37,008 nucleotides of DNA from Loigolactobacillus jiayinensis (GCF_003946445.1 NZ_RHOF01000012.1:1-37008); one strand, 5' to 3'. Positions 22,920 through 31,231 are shown, counted from the stretch's first letter. Notes: generated by a model not told the origin, from the sequence alone. A program made the numbers and translations.

Positions 22920-23519
22920 TTATTTGCGTGGTAGCAGCGATTGCATCATATTAATTTGGTCATTGATCCGTTTTTCGGTGATTGCACCGGTGATGGCCAA
23001 TACGCTTAAGCCTTCGATAATAAGCATGAAGGTTTCTGCCAATTCATCCAAGTGTTGCTCCAGTAAAATTCCTTGTGTGACACCTAATTGCAAAATAGCA
23101 TAAATCGTTTGTTGACTGGAGCTGATCTGCGCTTGTTGAAACGCATGGTCTGCTGCGGAATTGTGGGTGTAATAATATTCATAGGTGGCTCGCAGTAAGC
23201 TATTCCCAACTTGGTTTAGCAAGCGATCTTTATGTTCGGCAAAATATTTAGCCAGCAGCTCTTCAAAAGGGCGATTGGCTTTAACCTCTGCCCGAATGCC
23301 GTCAAATTTACGGCTACTCCTTTGCCCAATTACGGCTACAAAAATGGCATCAACTGAATCAAAATATAAATAAATACCGCCACGACTAATACCACATTCA
23401 TCAATGATATCCTTCATCGTGACATCAAGTAATCCTTTGCGGCCAAAGACTTGCCGGGCACCTTTTAAAATATTTTCACGCTTAATTTGTTTGCGTTCTT
23501 CGTTAGTTTTGTTTGACAT
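22920..23519 (-). CDS. TetR/AcrR family transcriptional regulator
   Basis: A 199-aa repressor-type protein. The N-terminal helix-turn-helix domain covers about 10-55 with the typical pattern ILKGARQVFGRKGLLDVTMKDIIDECGISRGGIYLYFDSVDAIF. The C-terminal ligand domain is not related to a family I recognise. I chose the ATG at 23519, 7 nt after AGAGG; a TTG one codon earlier is less likely. It is divergent from the ECF S-component gene. Two perfect palindromes (23544-23559 and 23580-23595) in the shared region overlap promoter elements, so it very probably represses itself and the divergent gene. The ligand is unknown. Confidence 0.92.
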   Translation of the reverse strand: MSNKTNEERKQIKRENILKGARQVFGRKGLLDVTMKDIIDECGISRGGIYLYFDSVDAIFVAVIGQRSSRKFDGIRAEVKANRPFEELLAKYFAEHKDRLLNQVGNSLLRATYEYYYTHNSAADHAFQQAQISSSQQTIYAILQLGVTQGILLEQHLDELAETFMLIIEGLSVLAITGAITEKRINDQINMMQSLLPRK

Positions 23520-23543
23520 CAAAAAACCTCTTTAATAAAAGTA

Positions 23544-23559
23544 ATGACACTAGTGTCAT
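23544..23559. promoter_or_regulatory. TetR operator 1 (perfect 16-bp palindrome)
   Basis: ATGACACTAGTGTCAT is a perfect palindrome (18 bp with the flanking A/T). Its left half ATGACA is at the same time a -35 for a rightward promoter (TATACT at 23567-23572, 17-nt spacer). It is 24 nt upstream of the tetR start. Confidence 0.85.
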
Positions 23560-23572
23560 TTTGAAGTATACT
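23544..23572 (+). promoter_or_regulatory. promoter toward the ECF S-component gene
   Basis: ATGACA (23544-23549), a 17-nt spacer and TATACT (23567-23572). The -10 lies in the palindrome AGTATACT (23565-23572), so the complementary strand also offers TATACT. The -35 is buried in operator 1. The leader to the start codon at 23784 would be about 205 nt. Confidence 0.6.
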
Positions 23573-23579
23573 CATTCCA

Positions 23580-23595
23580 ATGACACCGGTGTCAT
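23580..23595. promoter_or_regulatory. TetR operator 2 (perfect 16-bp palindrome)
   Basis: ATGACACCGGTGTCAT differs from operator 1 only in the two central bases. The centres are 36 bp apart. Its right half, read on the minus strand as ATGACA, could serve as the -35 of the leftward tetR promoter with TATACT at 23570-23565, though the 19-nt spacing is long. Confidence 0.85.
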
Positions 23596-23704
23596 CGAAG
23601 TAGTCAAACGCTAGCGACCACTTTATTAGCTGCCCGTTCATGACTCAAATAACGACTATGACGGCTTCATTCATTATACATGAATTCGTTTATTTAGCTA
23701 AATG

Positions 23705-23734
23705 ACGGCCCTTTATTTGGCCGTACACGTTTTT
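23705..23734 (+). other. hairpin followed by T run in the ECF leader
   Basis: ACGGCC and GGCCGT flank an 8-nt loop and are followed after five nucleotides by TTTTT. It could be a weak attenuator in the long leader. No riboswitch class could be recognised. Confidence 0.35.
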
Positions 23735-23783
23735 GAGCGGGCCTTAAAAACAAAGTAGTCACTAAAAATTGGAGTGAACAGCT

Positions 23784-24413
23784 ATGACAAACGATTTACA
23801 TACCAAAAAATTAGTTTATACCGCTATCTTGTTGGCCATTTTATTTTTATTGTACGTGACGCCCCTAGGCTTTTTACAGCTTGGTCCTTTTGCAATCACA
23901 ACGTTGCACATCCCAGTCATTGTTGGTTCGATCATACTCGGTTATAAACGAGGCGCTTTTTTGGGCTTAGTTTTCGGCTTGCTTAGTTTGTACCGCTCAA
24001 CGGTGACCATGACACCGACTAGTTTTGTTTTTTCACCATTTGTCCCAGTACCAGGTACAGGCCACGGTAATGTATTAGCCATTGTGGTGTCACTGCTGCC
24101 CCGCATCTTAGTTGGCATCACGCCAGCATTGGTTTTTGCGCTGCTGCACAAGCACAAAATTAATCGTAGCCTAAGTTATGGTTTAGCTGGCCTTATCGGC
24201 TCGTTAACTAATACTGTTTTAGTATTAGGCTTAATGGGACTGATTTTCGGTAAACAATTAGGTTATCACTCATTAACAGCCATTTTAGTGATGATTGGTG
24301 GTGTGATCGTTTCCAACGGCTTTGTTGAAATGATCGTAGCGACCTTAGTGACTATTTCGTTGGCCAGTGCATTTGCCATGGTTGAAAAACGGCTAATGAA
24401 GCCAACCAAATAA
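23784..24413 (+). CDS. ECF transporter S component, substrate unknown
   Basis: A 209-aa membrane protein with about six hydrophobic segments, of the substrate-binding (S) type of energy-coupling factor vitamin transporters. The N-terminal part (TKKLVYTAILLAILFLL), the sequence FAITTLHIPVIVGSIILGYKRGAFLGLVFGLLS and the later NTVLVLGLMGLIFG are typical of the PF12822-like S components such as PanT. Such proteins capture a vitamin and share EcfA/A'/T encoded elsewhere; no such genes are in the window. GGAG lies 9 nt before the ATG. It is divergent from tetR with shared operators, which suggests induction by a ligand. Pantothenate is one possibility, not shown by the sequence. Confidence 0.82.
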   Translation: MTNDLHTKKLVYTAILLAILFLLYVTPLGFLQLGPFAITTLHIPVIVGSIILGYKRGAFLGLVFGLLSLYRSTVTMTPTSFVFSPFVPVPGTGHGNVLAIVVSLLPRILVGITPALVFALLHKHKINRSLSYGLAGLIGSLTNTVLVLGLMGLIFGKQLGYHSLTAILVMIGGVIVSNGFVEMIVATLVTISLASAFAMVEKRLMKPTK

Positions 24414-24429
24414 TGGACCACTGCAGCTA

Positions 24430-24457
24430 TGATCATTAGTCGTGTAATGATTATTCT
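24430..24457 (+). terminator. weak terminator candidate after the ECF gene
   Basis: TGATCATTA and TAATGATTA form a 9-bp stem with one G-U pair; the following T content is low. It lies 17 nt past the stop codon. Confidence 0.3.
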
Positions 24458-24511
24458 AAGATAACTTTTAAGTTAAATCTTTGCATTTTGATTAGATTTT
24501 TTATATTTCCT

Positions 24512-24540
24512 TAGGCAAATTAATTGGGATATGCTATGAT
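24512..24540 (+). promoter_or_regulatory. promoter of ldh
   Basis: TAGGCA, a 17-nt spacer and TATGAT preceded by TGC (extended -10). It lies about 35 nt upstream of ldh. Confidence 0.65.
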
Positions 24541-24568
24541 GATATTTCCAAAATAATCGCTCAATTAA

Positions 24569-25558
<990 letters not shown>

Positions 25559-25588
25559 TATTCATGAAAATAGCTTGACCTTTTCCGA

Positions 25589-25636
25589 ATCACCGCTAAT
25601 TAGCTTACTGCTAACTTTAGCGGTGATATTTTTTAT
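25589..25636 (+). terminator. terminator of ldh
   Basis: ATCACCGCTAA and TTAGCGGTGAT form an 11-bp perfect stem with a long loop, followed by ATTTTTTATTT. It lies about 30 nt after the ldh stop. Confidence 0.9.
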
Positions 25637-25709
25637 TTAAAGCTGCTAATTACCGTTAGATCAAGCGATTCCTTTATTATATTTAAATAAAAATAAGGCA
25701 GGAACACGG

Positions 25710-25725
25710 TGTAAGCGTTGACATT
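25710..25725 (+). promoter_or_regulatory. cre site (CcpA) overlapping a -35
   Basis: TGTAAGCGTTGACA at 25710-25723 fits the catabolite-responsive element consensus TGNAANCGNWNNCW at every position. Its last six bases TTGACA are a consensus -35. The -10 is not clear at 17 nt (TTTCAT). CcpA bound here would sit on the promoter of the PTS EIIA gene and should repress it in glucose. Confidence 0.75.
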
Positions 25726-25825
25726 TTATCGTGAACGTGCTTTCATAAGGGTATAGGAATCACAAGCCGGTTTTTAAAATTAAAAACTGACTCCTATAGG
25801 CTATAGTAAAATGGAGGAATGCATT

Positions 25826-26224
25826 ATGGCACAATACACAACAATTATCACAGGTCACGGCGGTTTCGCGGATGGTATCAAAAACACCCTTAACCTACTT
25901 TCAATTATTCCCGATAATTATAAATTCGTAAATTTTGAAAATGGTATGGCCGAAGCTGACTACAAAAAAGCATTAGCTAAGGAAGTTAAGGCTGGTGAAC
26001 CAACTGTCTTATTCACTGATATCTTTGGTGGCACACCTTTCAAAGTCTGTGCTGAATTAGCGTATCACAATGACAAGGTTCAAGTCGTTACTGGCTGTAA
26101 TATCGGCTCACTGATGGAAGCAACTTATAACAGCTATCGTTCATTACGCGACTACGCTGACGATTTAGTTGTTATTTCTAAAAACTTCACTACGCGCTTA
26201 GGTGCTGAAAAAGTTAACAACTAG
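25826..26224 (+). CDS. orphan PTS mannose-type EIIA domain protein
   Basis: A 132-aa single-domain EIIA of the mannose (AgaF/ManX N-terminal) family, which takes phosphate from HPr on a histidine and passes it to a EIIB. The active-site region ITGHGGFADGIKNTL gives His11. The fold signature VLFTDIFGGTPFKVC and VVTGCNIGSLMEA follow. Length is normal for a free EIIA. I chose the ATG at 25826, 8 nt after GGAGG; an in-frame ATG 15 nt earlier overlaps that site. No EIIB, EIIC or EIID gene is adjacent, so its partner is encoded elsewhere or it has a regulatory role. A strong cre site lies about 110 nt upstream. Confidence 0.9.
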   Translation: MAQYTTIITGHGGFADGIKNTLNLLSIIPDNYKFVNFENGMAEADYKKALAKEVKAGEPTVLFTDIFGGTPFKVCAELAYHNDKVQVVTGCNIGSLMEATYNSYRSLRDYADDLVVISKNFTTRLGAEKVNN

Positions 26225-26247
26225 GCAATACTACAATCACTAATTCC

Positions 26248-26284
26248 AAAAGAGTTTGGGCCTAAGTGCTCAAGCTCTTTTTTA
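26248..26284 (+). terminator. terminator of the EIIA gene
   Basis: AAAGAGTTTG and CAAGCTCTTT form a stem (one G-U pair) ending in a run of six or more T. Confidence 0.85.
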
Positions 26285-26460
26285 TGTTAGTTCATGCTGC
26301 GATTGCAACTAGCCATTCTCTTTTGTCATTATTTATTGTAAAATAAATAAGTTCTCTTTTTAACGCACTTTTAAGCTAAATTAAAGGTTCGTTCGCTATC
26401 ATTTTAAAAGTATAAATGCTACACTCAGCTAAAGAATATTTTATAGGGGGACCGTATCCA

Positions 26461-27837
26461 ATGAAAAAACGCAGTCGGATGGTGATTGCTATCGGCGTGA
26501 TACTCATTGCGGTTTTTGGACTGTATATTTTCCAAAGTCAGCATTACCGTAATACTTATCTACCACGTACGAATGTTGCCGGTGTAGATGTAGGCGGTAA
26601 AACTGAAGCCCAAGCCAATCAGTTATTACAGAAGCATTTTAAGCAGCAAAAATTCACCTTGGTTGATGGCAGTAAGAAGTTAGTTAGCTTCACTGGTGAA
26701 ACTGCCGGTGTTAAGCCTGCCTTCAGCCAAAAGCTTGCTAGTTTGAAGCAGGAACAAAATCCCTGGTCATGGCCACTACACTTATTAGTCGGTACCAGTA
26801 CAGCTCAGGCTAGCAAAAGTGTGACCGTTGATAAGACGACATTTGATCAATTTGTCGATAAAACTGTGACTAAGTTAAACCAGAGCCGCGCAACTAGTAA
26901 AAATGCGTCTGTCATCAAAAAAGACGGTAACTTTGCTATCAGCAAGGCTGTTAACGGTAATAGCTTTGACAAACAAAAGGTAAAAGCAGCGATTCGTCAG
27001 GGTTTAGCTGTTAGTAATGGTCAAATCGCCGTGAAAACTGCCTATACCAAACCAACAGTAACGGCTGATAGTAATAGCCTTAAACAAGCAGTCAGCAAGC
27101 TAGAAAAAATTCATAACGAAAAGATCACTTATACGATCAATGGCAATAACGTGGTAGTGCCCAAGGCCACAATTTATAGCTGGTTGACCTTTAAAGATGG
27201 TAAAGTCGCACTTGATGAAGCCAATGTTAAAGCTTATATTACTAGCCTAAACAAGCAATACGCAACGATCACTAAGAGTCGCCAATTCAAGAGTACTAAG
27301 CGCGGTACCGTAACTGTGCCAGCTGGGACTTATGGTTGGAGTATTAACACGACTAGTGAAACCGCAGCATTGATGGCGAAAGTGCTTGAAGGCAAAGACT
27401 TCACCCGGACACCAACAGTGCAGGGTTCTGGTTACAGCACTGATAAAACTGATATCGGCAACACCTATATTGAAGTTGATAAAACTAATCAGCATATGTG
27501 GTACTACAAGGATGGCAAGTTAGTCCTTGATACTGATGTTGTTACTGGTAAACCAGGTCAAGATACCCCATCTGGTGTTGATTTCATTTGGAACAAACAA
27601 ACTAATGCGACACTAAAGGGAACTAACGATGATGGTTCATCTTATGCCTCACCTGTTAGTTACTGGATGCCAGTCGATTACACTGGTGTCGGAATCCATG
27701 ATGCCTCATGGCAACCGACATTTGGTGGGACTTGGTATAAGGAACACGGTTCACATGGTTGTGTTAACACACCGCCAGCGACTATGGCTAAACTGTACGC
27801 AGCAGTTGATACAGGTACGCCAGTAGTTATTTTCTAA
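26461..27837 (+). CDS. membrane-anchored L,D-transpeptidase (YkuD domain)
   Basis: A 458-aa exported wall enzyme. The N-terminal signal anchor is at about 7-24 after the basic MKKRSR. The middle, to about residue 330, is Lys/Thr/Ser-rich and fits the peptidoglycan-binding PG_4 type (the pattern NVAGVDVGGKTEAQANQLL occurs at its start). The YkuD catalytic domain follows from about 340 (IEVDKTNQHMWYYKDGKLV), with the active site HGSHGCVNTP and nucleophile Cys434. These enzymes make 3-3 crosslinks or attach groups to tetrapeptide stems. I chose ATG at 26461 because MKKR starts a good signal anchor; GGGGG lies 10 nt upstream. The gene is monocistronic and ends at a strong terminator. Confidence 0.93.
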   Translation: MKKRSRMVIAIGVILIAVFGLYIFQSQHYRNTYLPRTNVAGVDVGGKTEAQANQLLQKHFKQQKFTLVDGSKKLVSFTGETAGVKPAFSQKLASLKQEQNPWSWPLHLLVGTSTAQASKSVTVDKTTFDQFVDKTVTKLNQSRATSKNASVIKKDGNFAISKAVNGNSFDKQKVKAAIRQGLAVSNGQIAVKTAYTKPTVTADSNSLKQAVSKLEKIHNEKITYTINGNNVVVPKATIYSWLTFKDGKVALDEANVKAYITSLNKQYATITKSRQFKSTKRGTVTVPAGTYGWSINTTSETAALMAKVLEGKDFTRTPTVQGSGYSTDKTDIGNTYIEVDKTNQHMWYYKDGKLVLDTDVVTGKPGQDTPSGVDFIWNKQTNATLKGTNDDGSSYASPVSYWMPVDYTGVGIHDASWQPTFGGTWYKEHGSHGCVNTPPATMAKLYAAVDTGTPVVIF

Positions 27838-27848
27838 AGCTATAAACG

Positions 27849-27883
27849 AAGCGCCACGACAAATTATGTCGCGGCGCTTTTTT
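27849..27883 (+). terminator. terminator of the L,D-transpeptidase gene
   Basis: AAGCGCC-CGACA and TGTCG-GGCGCTT form a long GC-rich stem (one mismatch) followed by six T. Confidence 0.9.
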
Positions 27884-27886
27884 GGT

Positions 27887-28552
27887 TCATTTTTTTGTGA
27901 TCATCAGCACACCGTCACCAAGCGGTAACAAGGTTGCTACTAAAGTGGTGTCACTGAATACTTGGGTCAGTAATAAATTAAGTTTGCGATGAATGGCTTT
28001 ATTTTTATGAGCAATCGTTGCGTCATCATCAAACACGGTACCGCCTTGTAAAACATCGTCAATCAACAAGACACCATCATCTGCCAACAAGCGTAAACAA
28101 TCTGGCAGAAAATCTAAATACTTAGCCTTAGCACTATCCATGAAAATAACCGCATAACTAGGTGTTAACGTTGGCAAAATATCAGCTGCATCCCCCGCCA
28201 ATAGTGTAATTTGATCTTCTAAGCCTAACTGAGCAATGTTTTCGTGGGCGTGTTCCAGCATCAAGGGATAGCGATCAATCGACGTAACTCGACCTTTGGG
28301 CCCCATACAGGTAGCAAATAAGCTGGCAGAAAACCCAATTGCAGTGCCAACCTCCAAAACCGTTTGTGGTTTTTGCAGGTTAAACAAGGTTTGCATGAAA
28401 GTTACGGTTTCATGGGGAATTACTGGAACGCCATCTTGATGTGCCTTCTTTTCCAGTTCACCTAATGGTCCAGTTAATTGGGTCGTTTGTTCTCGTAAAA
28501 AATTCAACACCGCTGGCTTGATCACTGGGCGGCGCATCATTTCGTTATGCAT
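27887..28552 (-). CDS. trmR: O-methyltransferase, TrmR (YrrM)-like
   Basis: A 221-aa SAM-dependent methyltransferase of the class I fold. The SAM-binding motif TVLEVGTAIGFSASLFA is at about 64-80, followed by GRVTSIDRYPLMLEHA, MDSAKAKY and LLIDDVLQGG, the family's metal/substrate region. Bacillus YrrM (TrmR), which methylates 5-hydroxyuridine in tRNA wobble positions, is the best-known relative of this size. That assignment is by similarity of motif pattern; a small-molecule catechol-type O-methyltransferase remains possible. The ATG at 28552 has a modest site (GCAGGAAA). It is convergent with the L,D-transpeptidase gene and divergent from the CBS-ACT gene. Confidence 0.75.
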   Translation of the reverse strand: MHNEMMRRPVIKPAVLNFLREQTTQLTGPLGELEKKAHQDGVPVIPHETVTFMQTLFNLQKPQTVLEVGTAIGFSASLFATCMGPKGRVTSIDRYPLMLEHAHENIAQLGLEDQITLLAGDAADILPTLTPSYAVIFMDSAKAKYLDFLPDCLRLLADDGVLLIDDVLQGGTVFDDDATIAHKNKAIHRKLNLLLTQVFSDTTLVATLLPLGDGVLMITKK

Positions 28553-28677
28553 ATTTATTTCCTGCTCTCATTAAAGTTTTCTAATTTTCAAAACTGGTTA
28601 GTAGCCTATTTTTCAATTATATATTATGATATGCTTGACGTAAAATGAGAATTATTTAATCTGGAGGCAAAAAAAGC

Positions 28678-29316
28678 ATGTTATTAAAATCAATGGTACA
28701 AACCAAGGAACAGATCACCAGCATCAAGGAAACGGCCAGCTTAGCTGAAGCACTGACTATTCTGGAAGATACAGGCTACCGTTGCGTGCCGATTCTTGAT
28801 GAATCTGGCCAGATTTTCCGTGGTAATATCTATAAAATGCATATTTACCGACATAAATCTCGCGGGGGGGCAATGGATCTACCAGTCACTCATTTATTGA
28901 AGAATGCCACTAAATATGTACCGGTCGATGCCCCCTTTTTTAAGGTCTTCTTTACTATCAAGGATTTACCTTATGTCGCCGTGCTAGATCAACAAAATTA
29001 TTTCTACGGTATTTTGACCCATAATCATTTGATGACGATGCTGTCTCAGTCTTGGAACGTTAACGTTGGCAGCTACGTACTCACCGTCGTTTCCACTGGC
29101 GAACGCGGTGATTTAACCGACATGTCGCGAATTATTTCTCGTTATGTCTCAATTGCTAACTGTATCACGTTAGATTCGGAACCCGGTGAATTGATTCGGC
29201 GAACAATGTTTACTTTACCGTCAGGCACTTCCGAAGCCACGTTGAATAAAATTATTGATCATCTACAGCGTAAAGAGTTTACCGTTCCTGAAGTTGAGGA
29301 TCTACGCGTAGAATAA
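28678..29316 (+). CDS. cbpA: CBS-ACT protein, probable cyclic-di-AMP binding protein CbpA
   Basis: A 212-aa cytoplasmic protein with two CBS motifs (about 5-60 and 70-125; the pattern GYRCVPILDESGQIFRGNIY and PYVAVLDQQNYFYGILT) and a C-terminal ACT-like domain (about 130-210; VGSYVLTVVS and ITLDSE). This CBS-ACT architecture matches Listeria CbpA, found as a cyclic-di-AMP binder; the shorter CbpB/DarB has only the CBS pair. Function in lactobacilli is inferred. GGAGG lies 10 nt before the ATG. The gene contains a run of seven G at 28864-28870. It ends at a terminator and is monocistronic. Confidence 0.82.
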   Translation: MLLKSMVQTKEQITSIKETASLAEALTILEDTGYRCVPILDESGQIFRGNIYKMHIYRHKSRGGAMDLPVTHLLKNATKYVPVDAPFFKVFFTIKDLPYVAVLDQQNYFYGILTHNHLMTMLSQSWNVNVGSYVLTVVSTGERGDLTDMSRIISRYVSIANCITLDSEPGELIRRTMFTLPSGTSEATLNKIIDHLQRKEFTVPEVEDLRVE

Positions 29317-29326
29317 TGATCCTGTT

Positions 29327-29363
29327 GGGCTAACCTGTGCTGTACTGGTTAGTTCTTTTTTTA
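29327..29363 (+). terminator. terminator of the CBS-ACT gene
   Basis: GCTAACC and GGTTAGT pair around an 11-nt loop, followed by TCTTTTTTT. Confidence 0.8.
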
Positions 29364-29369
29364 GAGAAT

Positions 29370-29385
29370 TAGAAAGCGCTAACTT
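29370..29385 (+). promoter_or_regulatory. cre-like site upstream of the dehydrogenase
   Basis: TAGAAAGCGCTAACTT fits the cre consensus WTGNAANCGNWNNCWW except for one base. The core GAAAGCGCTAAC is a strong CcpA-type core. It lies about 105 nt upstream of the dehydrogenase start. No clear -35/-10 pair was found nearby. Confidence 0.5.
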
Positions 29386-29454
29386 TTTTAGTTTAACGAT
29401 TGTAGCAACCAGTACGACGTGGTAAGCTTGCATTGTGAATAACGTAATATAACT

Positions 29455-29490
29455 AAATTGAAGGCAATCGCTAAATTGGAGGCAATCACT
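29455..29490 (+). repeat. tandem duplication of a ribosome binding site segment
   Basis: CTAAATTGAAGGCAATCG is followed after no gap by CTAAATTGGAGGCAATCA, two 18-nt copies (16 of 18 identical). Both contain a Shine-Dalgarno-like core; the second, GGAGG, serves the ATG at 29491. Boundaries are approximate by one or two bases. Confidence 0.75.
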
Positions 29491-30240
29491 ATGACAGAGC
29501 GCTTGAAAAACAAGGTCGCTATCATCACAGGTGGCGTCGCTGGTATTGGTCTTGGTATCGCTGAGTGTTACATTCGGGAAGGCGCTAAAATCGTTGTCAC
29601 TGCAGACCGCAACCTCAAGGGCGGTGCGGCTGCCGTTGCTCGTTTTGGAGCAGAACAGTGCTTATTTGTACAACAAGATGTCGCTACTAAAGCTGATTGG
29701 GCTAAAGTGATTAAAGCTACAGTGGCAAAATTTGGCAAGTTAGATATTCTCGTCAATAACGCTGGCGTCAGTGGTGATGGCAGTCCAATTGAAGATATGA
29801 GTTTGGAAAATTGGAACTGGGTCATGGATATTAACTTGACTGGTAACTTTCTCGGCATTCAAGCAGCAATTAACGCAATGAAAGAAACCAATCAAAGTAA
29901 CGGCTCAATCATTAATGTTTCTTCCGTTGCCGGCCTAGTTGGTCTCGCCATGGCACCAGAATATTCGGCATCCAAAGGTGGCACCCGCATGTTGACCCAT
30001 GCAGTGGCCTTGTCGTTAGCGCAGCGCGGTATTCCAATTCGGGTCAACACTGTCCACCCTGGCTGGATCGACACAAATATTATTCCTGATCAAGCCCGTG
30101 ATGCGATCATTAAAACAATTCCTGTAGGTTATCTAGGTGAACCCATTGATATCGGTGAAATTTGCGTCTATTTAGGTAGTGAAGAATCGAAATACGCTAA
30201 CGGTGCTGAATTCACTATTGATGGCGGTGTGCGCGCCTAA
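29491..30240 (+). CDS. short-chain dehydrogenase/reductase, related to lactobacillar alcohol dehydrogenases
   Basis: A 249-aa classical SDR oxidoreductase. The cofactor motif TGGVAGIG is at about 14-21, NNAG at about 86-89, and the catalytic Ser (NVSS) and YSASK (Tyr about 155, Lys 159) are present. It resembles in outline the R-specific alcohol dehydrogenase of Lactobacillus brevis ([29 protein letters not shown]). After beta-strand 2 it has an Asp (VVTADR) where that NADP enzyme has Arg, suggesting NAD preference. The C-terminal Gln that binds Mg in the brevis enzyme is missing. Substrate unknown. I chose the ATG at 29491, 8 nt after GGAGG. A cre-like site lies upstream and a terminator follows. 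Confidence 0.9.
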   Translation: MTERLKNKVAIITGGVAGIGLGIAECYIREGAKIVVTADRNLKGGAAAVARFGAEQCLFVQQDVATKADWAKVIKATVAKFGKLDILVNNAGVSGDGSPIEDMSLENWNWVMDINLTGNFLGIQAAINAMKETNQSNGSIINVSSVAGLVGLAMAPEYSASKGGTRMLTHAVALSLAQRGIPIRVNTVHPGWIDTNIIPDQARDAIIKTIPVGYLGEPIDIGEICVYLGSEESKYANGAEFTIDGGVRA

Positions 30241-30247
30241 GTATGCC

Positions 30248-30283
30248 AAGAACCCACTTTTACGCTTAGTGGGCTCTTTTTTT
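30248..30283 (+). terminator. terminator of the dehydrogenase gene
   Basis: AAGAACCCACT and AGTGGGCTCTT form a stem (one mismatch) followed by seven T. Confidence 0.85.
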
Positions 30284-30291
30284 ACGCCAAC

Positions 30292-30324
30292 AAAAAAGCC
30301 GCTATCAATTAATGATAGCAGCCT
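30292..30324 (-). terminator. terminator of the DUF2798 gene
   Basis: On the minus strand GGCTGCTATCA and TGATAGCGGCT form a long stem followed by six T. It lies 11 nt past the stop codon. Confidence 0.85.
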
Positions 30325-30334
30325 AAACACTTAT

Positions 30335-30844
30335 TTAGTCGATTTCTTTAGCACTCTTTTTTTGTGGTGCACTCACTTTATCAGTTGCCGCTTGCATTTT
30401 GCCTAAAACAGCACGCGCAATCGGGCCAACAATGAGTAACTGCAATGGCAACGCAACGATTAAATTGAAGATCCATGCGTGACCATAAGTAGCTAGAACA
30501 TGACCGCCTAATTCATGTGACATGATCATCCCAAATAATGACATGCATGACACCATACCTAATACCATCATCACGGAAATCGTGATACCAATCAAAATAA
30601 CATTTTTCTTCATGTAATCATTGATGATATACCGGAACGCTAATTTTTTGGCAATCGGCCCAACAATTAATAGATCCAAAACGACAGCAACTAATAAGCC
30701 ACCGGGATATTCAGCTAGCGAGTTCATTAAAAACCCTTTAGTAAATCCTTGGACCAATAATACGTTGTAACAAACCATGACAAATACCATCAACCCAGCC
30801 ATAATAGCTGTAAAAACAATTTCTTCTTTCCAATTACGAGGCAT
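30335..30844 (-). CDS. DUF2798 membrane protein
   Basis: A 169-aa membrane protein with four hydrophobic segments arranged as two similar halves. Each half pairs a first helix starting in TxxMxxxMV with a second one containing the pattern VALxLxLLIVGPIA (AVVLDLLIVGPIAKKLAF and ALPLQLLIVGPIARAVLG), the mark of DUF2798. The C-terminus is a charged cytoplasmic tail. Function unknown. The ATG at 30844 is preceded by AGGAGA. It is monocistronic, and a promoter could not be identified with confidence. Confidence 0.85.
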   Translation of the reverse strand: MPRNWKEEIVFTAIMAGLMVFVMVCYNVLLVQGFTKGFLMNSLAEYPGGLLVAVVLDLLIVGPIAKKLAFRYIINDYMKKNVILIGITISVMMVLGMVSCMSLFGMIMSHELGGHVLATYGHAWIFNLIVALPLQLLIVGPIARAVLGKMQAATDKVSAPQKKSAKEID

Positions 30845-31231
30845 ATTTATCTCCTATTCTTCTTAACAGACTAATAGTCAGCATACAACAAATAAGATTA
30901 CCGCGTAAGTTACAATTGTGTTACATTTTCAGAAAATATCGCAAGGTTGGTTGATCACTCCCATAATCGTTGCTACCACCGCATATCTAGTCATTATGCA
31001 GCAACTTTTGCCAACCACGCATGACTGAATTTTTCAATAAAAAGACTTATGGCACGCGGTTACGCTATAATTCGGCAATAAAAAAAGACTGCACCATAAT
31101 TTTACTTATGTTACAGCCTTCGATTAAGTAAGTTGATTCGAGCAAGTCACAAACTAGTCTTAATTGTGACCATGTTGCAATAAGTATATGCCAAAATGGC
31201 TTTGATGATGACGGCTAGCTTCAAAAATAGC
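30845..31231. other. 387-nt gap; terminator of mazF and no gene
   Basis: The gap holds the terminator of the acpS-alr-mazEF operon (31080-31118) and an inverted repeat GTCACAA-N11-TTGTGAC near 31147-31171 of unknown meaning. No open frame with a ribosome binding site was seen. Confidence 0.6.
31080..31118 (-). terminator. terminator of the acpS-alr-mazE-mazF operon
   Basis: On the minus strand GGCTGTAACATAA pairs with TTATGGTGCAGTC (one mismatch, two G-U pairs), followed by seven T. It lies about 110 nt after the mazF stop. Confidence 0.7.

Noticed and set aside
31147-31171. GTCACAA-N11-TTGTGAC inverted repeat as a CRP/FNR-like operator
   Set aside because: The half-sites are in the opposite order to the TGTGA-N6-TCACA type, and it lies downstream of mazF, not near a promoter.
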